From the NCBI GenBank assembly GCA_965208385.1, contig CBDBOO010000050.1, positions 1-64,000 of the forward strand: DNA of 64,000 nt. The letters are read 5' to 3'. Shown here piece after piece: positions 1-8,315 of the stretch (positions within the stretch are counted from its first letter, which is position 1; each line of letters starts with the position of its first letter). A program made the position numbers and the translations under genes. This stretch comes from Endozoicomonas sp965208385. GTDB taxonomy: Bacteria > Pseudomonadota > Gammaproteobacteria > Pseudomonadales > Endozoicomonadaceae. A model generated the notes under the pieces. The model was not told the DNA's origin. It made no database searches and saw only the letters and a program-made list of their open reading frames with translations.

Positions 1-42
1 TGGTATAACACAGTCATACCATAAAAAATTGGATGCTGCCGT

Positions 43-63
43 ATATTCCAAAGAGTGGAATAT
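43..63. other. small hairpin upstream of astC
   Basis: An 8-bp stem (43-50 with 56-63, ATATTCCA/TGGAATAT) and 5-base loop lie 31 bases before the astC start. It could be an operator or an mRNA leader hairpin. It does not match a canonical ArgR box well. No clear -35/-10 pair is visible in the 94 bases available, so the promoter probably lies before the window. Confidence 0.25.
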
Positions 64-94
64 TGATCCAGGCGCAGAACAGTGAGGAAATAGC

Positions 95-1315
95 ATGTCA
101 GAATACTCCGTCAGCAGAGACACCTTTGATCAGGTCATGGTTCCTAATTATGTGCCACAGGCGATGGTTCCTGTCCGTGGGGAAGGGTCACGTCTCTGGG
201 ATCAGCAGGGAAACGAATATATTGATTTTGCCGGTGGTATCGCCGTAAACGCTTTGGGCCATGCCCATCCAAAACTGGTGAGCGCCCTGAAAGAACAGAG
301 TGACAAGCTCTGGCACCTCAGCAACGTATACACCAATGAACCGGCGCTGGCACTGGCTGAAGAGCTGGTAAAAAGCACGTTTGCAGATAAAGTATTTTTC
401 TGTAATTCCGGTGGTGAGGCCAATGAAGCCGCCTTCAAGCTGGTTCGTAAATACGCTTATGACAACTTTGGCCCAGAGAAGAATGAAATCATCTCTTTTG
501 AGCAGTCATTCCATGGAAGAACGTTGTTCACCGTAACCGTGGGTGGCCAGAAAAAATATCGTGAAGGTTTTGAACCGGTACCCGGTGGCGTAACCCATAC
601 TCCCTTTAATGATCTGGAAGCCCTCCGAGCCGTTATTTCAAACAAAACCTGTGCTGTAGTCCTTGAGCCCATCCAGGGTGAAGGTGGCGTTCTGCCAGCG
701 GATGAAGCATTCCTGAAAGGTGCCCGCGAACTCTGTGACCAGCATAACGCTCTGCTGGTCTTTGATGAAATTCAGACAGGTGTTGGTCGTACGGGTGAAC
801 TCTATGCCTACATGGGCATGGGCGTAACACCGGATATCCTGACCAGCGCCAAAGCTCTGGGTGGTGGTTTCCCTATCGGGGCAATGCTGACCACCAGCAA
901 GATCGCGATTAGTCTCGGTTTTGGCACCCATGGCAGTACTTATGGCGGTAACCCTCTGGCCTGTGCTGTATCCCTGGCAGCACTCAAGCTGATCAATACA
1001 CCTGAAGTACTGTCTAATGTCGGCAAGAAAAATGAACTGTTCCGACAGCGTCTGGAACAGATCAACAACAAGCACGAAATATTCACAGAAGTCCGTGGGA
1101 AAGGCTTGTTAATTGGTGCTGCACTCACCGAGCAATGGCACGGTAAAGGCAAACTGTTCCTGGCTGCGGCAGCAAAAGAAGGTTTGATGATGCTGGTAGC
1201 TGGTCCCAATGTACTCCGCTTCACACCTTCTCTGGTGATCTCTGATGAGGAGATCAACGAAGGCATGGATCGTCTTGAAAAAGCAGTAGAAAAAGTACTG
1301 GCTACAAACGCCTGA
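95..1315 (+). CDS. astC: succinylornithine / acetylornithine transaminase
   Basis: PLP-dependent class III aminotransferase of 406 aa, the usual length. In the AST pathway it moves the amino group of N2-succinylornithine to 2-oxoglutarate, giving succinylglutamate semialdehyde; AstC/AruC also act on acetylornithine. The sequence shows the family core: CNSGGEANE near residues 103-111, FHGRT near 139, the cofactor-contacting Asp224 in VFDEIQTGVGRTG, and the Schiff-base Lys253 in TSAKALGGGFPIGAM. GAGG at 84-87 sets the ATG start. It heads the arginine-catabolic cluster; a hairpin follows the stop. ArgD is the close relative, but the neighbours astA, astD and astB favour AstC. Confidence 0.93.
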   Translation: MSEYSVSRDTFDQVMVPNYVPQAMVPVRGEGSRLWDQQGNEYIDFAGGIAVNALGHAHPKLVSALKEQSDKLWHLSNVYTNEPALALAEELVKSTFADKVFFCNSGGEANEAAFKLVRKYAYDNFGPEKNEIISFEQSFHGRTLFTVTVGGQKKYREGFEPVPGGVTHTPFNDLEALRAVISNKTCAVVLEPIQGEGGVLPADEAFLKGARELCDQHNALLVFDEIQTGVGRTGELYAYMGMGVTPDILTSAKALGGGFPIGAMLTTSKIAISLGFGTHGSTYGGNPLACAVSLAALKLINTPEVLSNVGKKNELFRQRLEQINNKHEIFTEVRGKGLLIGAALTEQWHGKGKLFLAAAAKEGLMMLVAGPNVLRFTPSLVISDEEINEGMDRLEKAVEKVLATNA

Positions 1316-1322
1316 TATTAAT

Positions 1323-1348
1323 CCCCGGCAAGCCAAAGCTTACCGGGG
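1323..1348 (+). terminator. possible terminator after astC
   Basis: A 10-bp stem with one mismatch (CCCCGGCAAG at 1323-1332 with CTTACCGGGG at 1339-1348) begins 8 bases after the astC stop. No strong T-run follows, so it may only attenuate transcription into the permease gene. Confidence 0.45.
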
Positions 1349-1778
1349 GTTCAATCACCTGCATCGAATTCACATCTAGTTGCCACATCCTCTCCCCCCT
1401 GAATGAATGACTTCTACCCTTTCAATTACTGAGCATTCTCAGTGGATCAACTTGAGAACTCTCATTGGCCTCATCCGGTTCAAAAAACCTCGACTCTTTG
1501 GAATAGTCCTGACTGCACCCTGGTGTAAGCCATTATTTATTCATACATCAATTAAGTCCTTATCTATTGATTCCAGTCATCTTCTCAAATATCCCGGCTT
1601 TGCGTCAGGTCAATAAACCCATTCCGGTAAACAACAAAAATAAAGCCGCTTTCGCAAGGAAGCTGTTGTTGATGCAACCCTTGCTGAACCGTTAATTGGG
1701 AAATTGATATCCATCAATAAATCCGATCTTTTTCAGCACTGAACACCATTAGGCAGTCCCAATAACTATTTTCAGCGA
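1349..1778. other. 430-bp intergenic region, no gene seen
   Basis: Between the astC hairpin and the permease gene there is no ORF with a ribosome site or family signature. It probably holds the permease promoter and leader, but no convincing -35/-10 pair was found. Confidence 0.4.
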
Positions 1779-1823
1779 GTGGGCTCTGTCTGTTTCTTAA
1801 AAATAAACGACAAGGCTCTGTTT

Positions 1824-3254
1824 ATGTCAGACAACATTGCCCACAAAGTAACAGAAGAGGCTGGTGGCCATGATTACATGGCTCACCGTTCATTAAAAAA
1901 GGGGGCTGCAGGCTGGGTTCTTCTTGCTGGTCTTGGTATATCCTACGTTATTTCCGGTGACTTCTCTGGCTGGAACCTCGGTCTTGAACTAGGTGGCTGG
2001 GGTGGCATGCTCATCGGCGCCATCCTGATGGCGATTATGTACACCTTCATGGTGCTTTCCATCGCAGAACTTTCAGCCTCCCTGCCTGCTGCCGGAGGTG
2101 GTTATTCCTTCGCCAGTCGCGCCATGGGACGAACTACGGGCTATCTCACCGGCATCGCTATTCTTCTTGAATATATGATTGCACCAGCCGCTATCGTTAT
2201 CTTCATTGGTGGTTATGTTGAATCACTGATCGGAATTAACGGCTCTCTGGTTTACGCTGTTTTCTACGCTGTATTTGTTGGCATTCACCTGTTGGGTGCT
2301 GGTGAAGCCCTGAAGCTGATGATGGGTATTACTGCTATCGCGGTGGTTGCTTTGATCGTCACTTTCTTCGGGCTGATTCCACACTTTGATACTGCCAATC
2401 TGTTCGATATCACAGAGATCAGTACTACCGCCGCAGGCGCCAGCAGCTTCCTGCCGAATAGTTACATGGGTATCTGGGCATCCATTCCCTTTGCCATGTG
2501 GTTGTTCCTGGCTGTTGAAGGCGTACCAATGGCTGCAGAAGAAGCCGGCGATCCTGCCAAAGATATGCCACGTGGTATTATCACAGCAATGATTGTCCTG
2601 CTGGTTTTCGGTGCTGCCATGCTGATTGTGGTGCCCGGTGCAGCAGGTGCCAAACTGATGGGACAAAGTGGCGCGCCTCTGGTTGATGCTCTCAATTTTG
2701 TCGGTAACGATGGTCTTGCCAAGTTCGTAAACATCGCAGGACTGGCTGGTCTGATTGCAAGCTTCTTCTCAATCATATACGGCTATAGTCGCCAGATTTT
2801 TGCACTATCCCGTGCAGGCTACATCCCTACATGGTTGTCTGTTACCACCAAAAAGAAAGTCCCGGCTCGTGCCCTGATCATACCCGGCATTATCGGCTTT
2901 ATCTTCTCCCTGTCCGGTGAAGGTGACCAGATGATGACTATCGCGGTCTTCGGTGCCACCATCTCTTATGCTCTGATGTGCCTCTCTCACATCATGCTGC
3001 GAATCAAAGAGCCAAACATGGAACGTCCTTACAAGACTCCTGGCGGCATCTTTACTTCTGGTATTGCATTTGCGCTGGCCATCGCAGCATTTATCTCGAC
3101 GTTCCTGTCCAGCTTCACTGCCGCCATTCTGGCTCTGGTGTTCTATGGCATCATGATTGCCTACTACCTCATTTACAGCAAGAATCATCTGGTATTCAAA
3201 ACACCGGAAGAAGAGTTTAAAGCTCTTCACGATCTCGAGTCTGATCTGGGCTAA
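1824..3254 (+). CDS. APC-family permease, ethanolamine permease-like
   Basis: Inner-membrane transporter of the amino acid-polyamine-organocation superfamily, about 12 hydrophobic segments, 476 aa from the ATG at 1824. A GTG at 1779 would add 15 residues without the family's usual beginning, so the ATG is preferred. The N-terminal GWVLLAGLGISYVISGDFSG and the GGWGGML and VEGVPMAAEEAGDP stretches match bacterial ethanolamine permeases (Eat type) as I know them. Its place inside the arginine-catabolic cluster suggests it may import arginine, ornithine or another amine here; that is inference. A strong terminator follows, so it is likely its own transcription unit or the end of one with astC. 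Confidence 0.82.
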   Translation: MSDNIAHKVTEEAGGHDYMAHRSLKKGAAGWVLLAGLGISYVISGDFSGWNLGLELGGWGGMLIGAILMAIMYTFMVLSIAELSASLPAAGGGYSFASRAMGRTTGYLTGIAILLEYMIAPAAIVIFIGGYVESLIGINGSLVYAVFYAVFVGIHLLGAGEALKLMMGITAIAVVALIVTFFGLIPHFDTANLFDITEISTTAAGASSFLPNSYMGIWASIPFAMWLFLAVEGVPMAAEEAGDPAKDMPRGIITAMIVLLVFGAAMLIVVPGAAGAKLMGQSGAPLVDALNFVGNDGLAKFVNIAGLAGLIASFFSIIYGYSRQIFALSRAGYIPTWLSVTTKKKVPARALIIPGIIGFIFSLSGEGDQMMTIAVFGATISYALMCLSHIMLRIKEPNMERPYKTPGGIFTSGIAFALAIAAFISTFLSSFTAAILALVFYGIMIAYYLIYSKNHLVFKTPEEEFKALHDLESDLG

Positions 3255-3300
3255 CAACCCGCTTTCTGCATAATCAGAATTTCTTACACGACATTCTGAT

Positions 3301-3330
3301 ACCGGTTCCCAGATCTGGGAACCGGTTTTC
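3301..3330 (+). terminator. rho-independent terminator after the permease
   Basis: A perfect 26-base palindrome (3301-3326, half-site ACCGGTTCCCAGA) followed by TTTC, 47 bases after the permease stop. Confidence 0.8.
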
Positions 3331-3347
3331 ACTTCTCAGACAGTCTT

Positions 3348-3509
3348 ATACCATTTCCGAATTCTAATTATGCTATTGCGCTGCCTTTTCAGACTCAGAT
3401 CCTGCGTTGGAGCTCCTCGCCATAGCTACGGCTATGACTCGTCACTCCGCCTTGTCTCTGAGTCTGAAAAGCCATGCTCATAACGCATATTAGAAACCGG
3501 CAATGGTAT
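3348..3509 (+). repeat. repeat family B, copy 1 (162 bp, MITE-like)
   Basis: Near-identical in length and sequence to 15125-15286; a shortened inverted copy is at 22386-22525 and a 5' stub at about 37150. The ends are imperfect inverted repeats of about 25 bp beginning ATACCATT and containing TTCTAAT. The middle has GCCATAGCTACGGCTATGAC, itself partly palindromic. TA dinucleotides flank both ends, as with IS630/Tc1-type targets (inference). Confidence 0.8.
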
Positions 3510-3726
3510 TATCCTGAAACCTGTAACGTCTGCCCTTCACAAGAATTTCACCAGAGCTTGAAGACTTTATTCCGTTGATGTCCGTTGATGGAATGTCATA
3601 TTGGTCACTCTCTGTCGCGAACGATCACAGCAAAGCATGATAATCACGTTTCGATTCTTTTTCTGCACAACCTTAAGTAACTGGTTCTCTGAGGTATCAC
3701 GCAGAATGCAACAGGGCTGTGATTAC

Positions 3727-3906
3727 TAAGGAATGGTCTCAAAATAAGTTTCGTATTTTCATCGTACAGATCGACTTGTTAGCGTAGGTTGGGCTGAGGG
3801 ACGAAGCCCAACAATTCTGTCAGCACGTTCTGCACCAACCTACGATAGTGGTCTGTTTTATGACACCCTAAAGCATATCAGGACGTTATTTTTAGACTAC
3901 TCCCAA
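3727..3906 (+). repeat. repeat family A, copy 1 (internally deleted)
   Basis: Starts TAAGGAATGGTCTCAAAATAAG and ends TTTTTAGACTACTCCCAAG, the imperfect terminal inverted repeats of family A. The palindromic core (GTAGGTTGGGC ... CCAACCTAC) is present but about 30 bases of its right arm are missing compared with the copy at 19658. Confidence 0.8.
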
Positions 3907-4038
3907 GCATGATTCCACCTACTGATAACAGGTTAAGTCTGTATGGTTTGGACTACCAACGGCCCGTTAGTAAAATCAGTGTGTCTTATTACCGACAGAA
4001 TGAGTCGCAAATCAGACAGAAGGCTTTTTACCGTTTTA

Positions 4039-4044
4039 TATAAT
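4039..4044 (+). promoter_or_regulatory. candidate -10 box for the M20-aru operon
   Basis: A TATAAT hexamer lies 34 bases before the preferred M20 start at 4078. The -35 region is weak (ACAGAA at 17-bp spacing). Transcription from here would exclude the longer start codons at 3943 and 4000 and so supports the start at 4078. Confidence 0.35.
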
Positions 4045-4077
4045 GATGCCTTTAACAACAAGAATACCGGCCCCCGT

Positions 4078-5325
4078 ATGACGAAAAGCATTCCTGAAGC
4101 AATAAAACCCTGGTTGGACAGCCTGAATGACCAGCAGGATGAAATGCTGAAGGCCACCATTTCTCTGGCAGAAATCAATTCTGGCACTCTGAATACCCAG
4201 GGTGTAAACCGGGTAATGGCTGAACTTCAGCAGCTGACAGCACACCTGGGTGGTGAGCAGGAAGTTATCGATGTTGCCCCCTGGCAACAAGTGGATGATC
4301 AGGGGGAAATTATTCATCACCCCCTTGGCAGGGCATTACGCATTCGCAAACGTCCCAACGCGCCTTTACAGGTGTTTCTCTGCGGCCATATGGACACGGT
4401 TTTTGCCGTTGACCATCATTTTCAAAACGTAAAATGGCTCGATGATGACACCATCAATGGTCCGGGAGTTACCGACCTGAAAGGCGGCATTCTGGTGATG
4501 TTGAAGGCCCTGGAAACCCTGGAGAAAAGTCCATGGGCTGAAAACATTGGCTGGGAAATCCTGTTCAATCCCGACGAAGAAATCGGCTCCCCCGGTTCGG
4601 CTCCACTGATTGCAGAAGCAGCAAAGCGTGTTGACTTCGGCATGATTTTTGAACCCAGCTTTCCCGATGGCAGTCTGGCTGGGCAGCGCAAGGGCAGTGG
4701 TAATTTCTCCGTAGTCAGTTATGGCAGACCTGCACATGCCGGACGGGAGCATCATCTGGGGCGTAATGCCATACGGGCTTTATGTGACTTCGTTTCCGCC
4801 ATGGATGACCTCAATGGCCAGCGTGAAGGTATTACATTTAATCCTGGCTACATAAACGGTGGAGGAGCAACCAATGTCGTTCCGGACCGTTGTGTTCACC
4901 GTTTTAATATTCGTATTGAGAAACCCGAAGATGAACAGTGGTGCATCGACAATCTGAATAAAATAATCGACGACATTAATCAGCGGGATGGTCTGGAACT
5001 GAAAATCCATGGAGGTTTCACCCGCAAGCCCAAAGTACTGTCGCCTGCGAATCAGAAATTACTGGAACTCGCTCAGGCCTGTGGTAGGGAACTGGGATTG
5101 AACATTGACGTAAAACCTACCGGTGGCTGCTGTGATGGTAATAATCTGGCTTCCGCCGGAATTCCTAATATAGACACTCTGGGTGTACAGGGTGGAGCTA
5201 TTCACAGCGATCAGGAATTCCTGAAGATCAGCAGTCTGGTACCAAGAGCTAAACTGAGCGCATCACTACTAATGACCATTGCCGCCAGTAAAGATACAGG
5301 CTGGCTTCGGAGTCCAGAAAAATGA
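4078..5325 (+). CDS. M20-family metallo-hydrolase in the AST cluster
   Basis: Zinc-dependent amidohydrolase of the M20 peptidase family (relatives: CPG2, ArgE, DapE), 415 aa from the ATG at 4078; in-frame starts at 3943 and 4000 add a non-homologous-looking leader. Metal and catalytic residues are visible: His104 and Asp106 in CGHMDTVFA, Asp133 in GPGVTDLKGG, Glu167/Glu168 in NPDEEIGSPG, Glu192 in FEPS, and a late His in GGAIHSDQEF. The gene overlaps the next one by ATGA (5322-5325), so the two are translationally coupled. Family members remove acyl groups from amino acids. Because no astE is seen here, it could cleave N-succinylglutamate; this is inference. Confidence 0.85.
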   Translation: MTKSIPEAIKPWLDSLNDQQDEMLKATISLAEINSGTLNTQGVNRVMAELQQLTAHLGGEQEVIDVAPWQQVDDQGEIIHHPLGRALRIRKRPNAPLQVFLCGHMDTVFAVDHHFQNVKWLDDDTINGPGVTDLKGGILVMLKALETLEKSPWAENIGWEILFNPDEEIGSPGSAPLIAEAAKRVDFGMIFEPSFPDGSLAGQRKGSGNFSVVSYGRPAHAGREHHLGRNAIRALCDFVSAMDDLNGQREGITFNPGYINGGGATNVVPDRCVHRFNIRIEKPEDEQWCIDNLNKIIDDINQRDGLELKIHGGFTRKPKVLSPANQKLLELAQACGRELGLNIDVKPTGGCCDGNNLASAGIPNIDTLGVQGGAIHSDQEFLKISSLVPRAKLSASLLMTIAASKDTGWLRSPEK

Positions 5326-6329
5326 TGATGGTTCGTCCTGTAGAGTTTTCAGATTTGACGGCACTGGAGCAACTGGCATTGTCCGCAAGGGGGTTGATGA
5401 CAACCCTCCCGGTTGAACGTGAACATCTGGAAACCCTGATTGACAGTACTCGTCAGTCATTACTGCAGGACATCGACGCGCCCGGCGGAGAAACCTATCA
5501 CTTTGTTCTGGAAGATACCGACAGCAACACCATCGCCGGTGTTGCCGGGATAGATTCTGCCGTGGGTTTGCGCACTCCTTTTTTCAGCTATCGTCTGGAA
5601 GACGTTATTCATGCATCAGACGATCTGCAGATTCACAATCGCGTTCCTGCACTTAAGCTCTGTCATGATTACACAGGGTATACAGGTCTCTGCACGTTCT
5701 ATCTTTCCCCTGATTATGATTCCTACGACAACTTGCAATTATTAAGCAGGGCACGATTGTTGTTTATCGCCCACCACAGGGATCGCTTTGCCGACCGCGT
5801 ACTGGCCGAGCTTCAGGGCGTCACGGATGAAGACGGCAAGTCACCCTTCTGGGAAAATCTGGGTAGACATTTTTTCTCTATGGAACTGGAAAAGGCTAAT
5901 TACCTTTCCGGCATCAGGGATAAAGGATTCATTGCTGATCTTATGCCCAGATATCCGGTGTATACAACCCTGCTGTCCCGCAAGGCACGCTCTGTTATTG
6001 GAGAAGTACGACCTGACCGCAGCCCTGTGGTTGCCTTACTGGAGCAGGAAGGCTTCAGCTACGAAGGCTATGTGGATATTTTTGATGCTGGTCCTACACT
6101 GGAAGCCAGTATTGATCGTTTATCCACCGTTCGGGACAGTCGAATAATTCAACCGGAATCGAATACAGCACCCATAAAACAGCAATACCTCGTCAGCACT
6201 CTTTCAACGGCTGCATTTCGTTGTGTTATCGCTCCGGGAAATGTTGAATCCGTTAATCTCAACAACCAGATTTTTGAACAACTGGGTCTATCAAAGGGTG
6301 AATCTGTTCGCAGCATTCCACTTTATTAG
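5322..6329 (+). CDS. astA: arginine/ornithine N-succinyltransferase, AruF-like subunit
   Basis: First of two AstA-family proteins, 335 aa, typical length. The family transfers succinyl from succinyl-CoA to the alpha-amino group of arginine (and ornithine), the first AST step. It begins MMMVRPVEF, the usual MxVRP start, and keeps SPFWENLGRHFFSMEL, FIADLMPRYPVY and GYVDIFDAGP, all family signatures. Its start overlaps the M20 stop. In Pseudomonas, AruF and AruG form a heteromer; the second gene at 7263 fits that model. About 100 bp separate it from the DUF1338 gene. Confidence 0.92.
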   Translation: MMMVRPVEFSDLTALEQLALSARGLMTTLPVEREHLETLIDSTRQSLLQDIDAPGGETYHFVLEDTDSNTIAGVAGIDSAVGLRTPFFSYRLEDVIHASDDLQIHNRVPALKLCHDYTGYTGLCTFYLSPDYDSYDNLQLLSRARLLFIAHHRDRFADRVLAELQGVTDEDGKSPFWENLGRHFFSMELEKANYLSGIRDKGFIADLMPRYPVYTTLLSRKARSVIGEVRPDRSPVVALLEQEGFSYEGYVDIFDAGPTLEASIDRLSTVRDSRIIQPESNTAPIKQQYLVSTLSTAAFRCVIAPGNVESVNLNNQIFEQLGLSKGESVRSIPLY

Positions 6330-6432
6330 CAACATCTTATTAACAACATTTTTTATCACTATTTTTTATCGCTATTTTTACCAGCAGTGTCTTGAAAGTA
6401 TTTAAATAACTATAAACAGAGGAGCAGATATT

Positions 6433-7236
6433 ATGGCTCAAAAAATTCGATCAATACTGGATGCCATGTGGCAAAACTATCTGGCTCTTACTCCGGATGC
6501 CAAGCCGATTCATGATCTTTTTATCAGCCAGAATAATGATATCGTTATCAATGATCATATTGCTCTGAGAACCTTCAACCTTGACAAGGTCAATCTGGAA
6601 AAAATTGCCAGACCGTTTCTTGATGCAGGCTATGTTGCTGCAGGTGACTATGATTTTCCTGCAAGAAAACTCACTGCAAAACATTTCCAGCATGAAGACG
6701 ACACTCTGCCGAAAGTATTTATCAGTGAGTTACTGGTTGAATCACTGTCTGAAGAAGCCCGGGGAATTATCCACAGGCTGGTGGATCAGATTGATCCTGC
6801 TTCAGTATTACAGAATGATTTCTGCTTCTCTGGTCGCCCCTGGGATCTGACTGTTTCCGAATACCAGACACTGGTCAGTGAAAGTGAATACGCTTCCTGG
6901 GTTGCAGCTCACGGTTATCGCCCGAATCATTTCACAGTATCAATCAACCATCTTCAATCCCACGACCAGATAGAAGACATTAATCAGTTGTTAGCGAAAG
7001 AAGGTTTTCAATTAAACACCAGCGGTGGACTGATCAAGGGCTCGGCAGATGTACTGCTCGAACAGTCTTCGACCATGGCAAAAAATGTCAGTGTGCAATT
7101 CACCGATGGGGAGCTGGAGCTGCCCGGATGTTTTTATGAATTTGCTAAACGATACCCCTTGCCCGATGGCGAGTTGTACCAAGGTTTCGTGGCTGCTTCT
7201 GCAGATAAAATCTTTGAAAGTACTAACATTAAATAA
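6433..7236 (+). CDS. DUF1338 protein (HglS-like metal-dependent oxygenase family)
   Basis: 267 aa, preceded by AGAGGA at 6418-6423. DUF1338 includes HglS/YdcJ, Fe(II) 2-oxoadipate dioxygenase/decarboxylases of lysine catabolism. The expected metal ligands are visible: His42 in NDHIALRTF, His166 in RPNHFTVS and Glu236 in FYEFAKRYPLPDG. It is shorter than HglS (about 460 aa), matching the short branch of the family. It sits between the two succinyltransferase genes, so it is probably co-expressed with arginine catabolism; its substrate there is not known to me. It might act on a keto acid from a side reaction or from lysine/ornithine breakdown (inference). Confidence 0.85.
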   Translation: MAQKIRSILDAMWQNYLALTPDAKPIHDLFISQNNDIVINDHIALRTFNLDKVNLEKIARPFLDAGYVAAGDYDFPARKLTAKHFQHEDDTLPKVFISELLVESLSEEARGIIHRLVDQIDPASVLQNDFCFSGRPWDLTVSEYQTLVSESEYASWVAAHGYRPNHFTVSINHLQSHDQIEDINQLLAKEGFQLNTSGGLIKGSADVLLEQSSTMAKNVSVQFTDGELELPGCFYEFAKRYPLPDGELYQGFVAASADKIFESTNIK

Positions 7237-7262
7237 CGATAAACTCAGGTTTTACTTATAAT

Positions 7263-8312
7263 ATGATGATCGTTCGCCCTATTACCGCTGAAGATCATGA
7301 TGCGCTCTGGGAGATTGCCAAGATAACAGGTCCTGGCTTTACTTCCCTGCAGCCCGATCAGAATCAGGTGGCCAGCAAACTGGAATGGGCCGTTAACTCT
7401 TTTGCCAGTCATTCCGGCCAACACCCTGTCCCGGACGAAGCCTTGTACCTGCTTGTTGTTGAAGATACGGAAACCGGTAAAGTCGTTGGCACATCCGGTA
7501 TAGAATCCGCCGTAGGTCTCAACGCACCCTGGTATAACTATAAAGTGAATAAACAGGTACATGCTTCACAGAACCTGAATGTCTATAACATGGTTGAAAC
7601 ACTGATGATCTGTAATGATCACACTGGTTTCTCCGAGCTCTGTACGCTGTTCCTGAACCCTGACTATCGTCATTCCAGAAATGGAGCACTGTTGTCTAAA
7701 AGTCGTTTTATGTTTCTGGCGGCTCACCCTGAATTATTCAATGAACACATTATTGCCGAGATGCGTGGTTATTCTGATGACCAGGGTATATCCCCTTTCT
7801 GGGAAGCACTGGGGCGTCATTTCTTCTCAGTGGATTTTGTAGAAGCCGATCAGCAAAGCTCCAAAGACAAAGCATTTATTGCGGAGCTGATGCCCAGGCA
7901 TCCTATCTATACCAATTTGCTCACGGATGCGGCAAGAGATGCCATCGGTAAAACCCATGCCAATACAGCACCCGCTTTGAAAATGCTGGAAAAGGAAGGC
8001 TTTCAATACACAGGATACGTCGACATCTTCGATGCAGGACCTCTGATCGAAACCCGGATCAGTGACATTCGGGCAGTCCGTGATTCAAGACTTTATACCG
8101 TAAATATTCACAACAAAACCAGTGATGATAAAACTCCATGGCTTATGGCCAGCGGCGGTATCAGAGATTTCCGCTGCACTATAGGCGCACTTTCCTTCGA
8201 AGGTCTGGAGACAATTAACATTACCCAACAACAGGCTGACGCCCTTCAGGTAGATGAAGGTCAGTCTTTACGCATAGTGCCTCTGGCAGCACCTGCGACA
8301 GCCAGGAGATAA
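7263..8312 (+). CDS. astA: arginine/ornithine N-succinyltransferase, AruG-like subunit
   Basis: Second AstA-family protein, 349 aa, beginning MMIVRPITAED and carrying FWEALGRHFFSVDF, FIAELMPRHPIYTNLL and GYVDIFDAGP. It is clearly paralogous to the 5322 gene, with similar domain order over the full length, and is the likely partner subunit (AruG/AstA-beta). The coding sequence ends three bases before astD, so the two are in one operon. Confidence 0.92.
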   Translation: MMIVRPITAEDHDALWEIAKITGPGFTSLQPDQNQVASKLEWAVNSFASHSGQHPVPDEALYLLVVEDTETGKVVGTSGIESAVGLNAPWYNYKVNKQVHASQNLNVYNMVETLMICNDHTGFSELCTLFLNPDYRHSRNGALLSKSRFMFLAAHPELFNEHIIAEMRGYSDDQGISPFWEALGRHFFSVDFVEADQQSSKDKAFIAELMPRHPIYTNLLTDAARDAIGKTHANTAPALKMLEKEGFQYTGYVDIFDAGPLIETRISDIRAVRDSRLYTVNIHNKTSDDKTPWLMASGGIRDFRCTIGALSFEGLETINITQQQADALQVDEGQSLRIVPLAAPATARR

Positions 8313-8315
8313 CCA

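Noticed and set aside
2223..2666. 147-aa His/Gln-rich ORF inside the permease gene
   Set aside because: Antisense shadow of membrane-helix codons.
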